From: Polynucleobacter asymbioticus QLW-P1DMWA-1
GTDB taxonomy: Bacteria; Pseudomonadota; Gammaproteobacteria; Burkholderiales; Burkholderiaceae
Length of the DNA: 64,000 nt
Direction of reading: 5' to 3'
Assembly: GCF_000016345.1 (NCBI RefSeq)
Contig: NC_009379.1
Location: 496,001 to 560,000, forward strand
This document shows, piece by piece, positions 63,406-64,000 of the stretch. The position numbers and the translations under genes were made by a program. A model generated the notes under the pieces. The model was not told the DNA's origin and did not search any database. It worked only from the letters and a program-made list of their open reading frames with translations. Positions within the stretch are counted from its first letter, which is position 1. Every line of letters starts with the position of its first letter.

Positions 63406-64000
63406 ATGGATAAAGAAATAGAAGACCACGAACCACAAACCCCCGCTAAGCAAGCGGCCGCCAAAAAAAGCACATTAGTTAGCGTCGTTGTTAATATCGG
63501 CCTAACCGTTTCTCAAGTATTTGCAGGTATTGTGTCTGGCTCTCAGGGTTTGATTGCAGACGGTATTCACTCTGCGACAGACCTAGTTGCCGATTTTGTT
63601 GTGCTCTTTGCCAATCACCATAGTGCCAAGGATGCGGACGAAGATCACCGCTACGGCCATCAACGGTATGAAACTGCTGCCTCTCTATTTTTAGGAATTT
63701 CTTTATTGGCAGTTGGAGTCGGGATGCTGTTTAAGGCCGGAGAAAAGATTGTTAATCCCATTCAGGTTGGGCAAATTCAAATCCTGGCCTTGTATGTAGC
63801 GCTAGCTTCTTTAGTTGCCAAGGAAATACTCTTTAGATATATGTTGGCAGTTGCTAAGCGAGTTCGCTCTTCAATGCTAGTAGCCAATGCATGGCATGCA
63901 CGTTCCGATGCAGCTTCTTCACTAGTCGTTTCTATCGGTATTGTTGGTGCCTTGCTTGGTCACCCCATTTTTGATGCTATCGGCGCTCTAGTAGTTGGCT
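63406..64000 (+). CDS. cation diffusion facilitator family transporter (cut by window end)
   Basis: Inner-membrane CDF exporter for Zn, Fe, Co or Mn. The visible 198 residues include four helices with the metal-binding HSATDLVAD (helix II) and HARSDAASS (helix V) motifs, HxxxD in both, which is usual for Zn/Cd or Fe exporters. GSQGLIADGIHS matches the family signature. The C-terminal cytoplasmic domain lies outside the window. The ATG at 63406 is preceded by a weak AGG. Confidence 0.88.
   Translation, partial: MDKEIEDHEPQTPAKQAAAKKSTLVSVVVNIGLTVSQVFAGIVSGSQGLIADGIHSATDLVADFVVLFANHHSAKDADEDHRYGHQRYETAASLFLGISLLAVGVGMLFKAGEKIVNPIQVGQIQILALYVALASLVAKEILFRYMLAVAKRVRSSMLVANAWHARSDAASSLVVSIGIVGALLGHPIFDAIGALVVG

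Noticed and set aside
1..64000. CRISPR array, tRNA, rRNA, insertion sequence or prophage
   Set aside because: No regularly spaced repeats, no cloverleaf or rRNA sequence and no transposase, integrase or phage protein was seen on either strand.

Overview
The window looks like a chromosomal segment of a low-GC betaproteobacterium of the Burkholderiales, most probably Polynucleobacter or a close relative. This is inferred from the gene order (rfaE1-rfaD-comEA-cysM-mltB; rpsP-rimM-trmD-rplS followed by a NUDIX gene, a CobD/AmpE-like gene, rsgA, an M48 peptidase, orn, mog and pmbA), the short intergenic gaps and the AT-leaning codons. I saw no tRNA, rRNA, CRISPR array, insertion sequence or phage gene.

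1-12.5 kb holds LPS heptose synthesis (ugd end, rfaE1, rfaD), a secreted hydrolase, comEA, cysM, mltB, an HDAC-like deacylase and a fatty-acid oxidation block (acyl-CoA ligase, etfBA, acyl-CoA dehydrogenase). 12.5-23.8 kb is conserved core: ribosomal proteins S16 and L19 with rimM and trmD, then RNA, ribosome and protease housekeeping genes, ending in an orphan TRAP binding protein. 23.8-37.2 kb carries an atypical NRAMP-family transporter, a TauE exporter, acetate uptake (yjcH-actP) with the exonuclease/DUF294 pair often found beside it, a CitE-like lyase and a large acyl-CoA ligase (ADP-forming) fused to a GNAT domain.

37.2-55.5 kb is an accessory stretch rich in exported and redox proteins: a Cyc2-like outer-membrane cytochrome-porin with a di-heme cytochrome lipoprotein, a phytochelatin-synthase-like protein, several small membrane proteins, a CLC channel or antiporter, a PoxB-like enzyme, a tri-heme cytochrome c, DoxX, and a membrane protein with two ExxE motifs like those of FTR1 iron permeases.

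55.5-60.2 kb is the most unusual part. A tightly packed operon (LuxR-type response regulator, hybrid sensor kinase, outer-membrane beta-barrel) is flanked on both sides by small exported proteins. Five copies of a 17-bp motif, consensus TAATACTTTAGYTCTAG, are confined to this locus. Two of them sit next to perfect FNR-type boxes (TTGAT-N4-ATCAA). One such pair lies where a promoter would drive a roughly 70-nt RNA ending in a strong terminator, a candidate small RNA. I infer a self-contained, probably oxygen-responsive envelope regulon that I cannot match to a described system.

60.2-64 kb has DUF3147, DUF2252 and GNAT genes and the start of a cation diffusion facilitator cut by the window edge.
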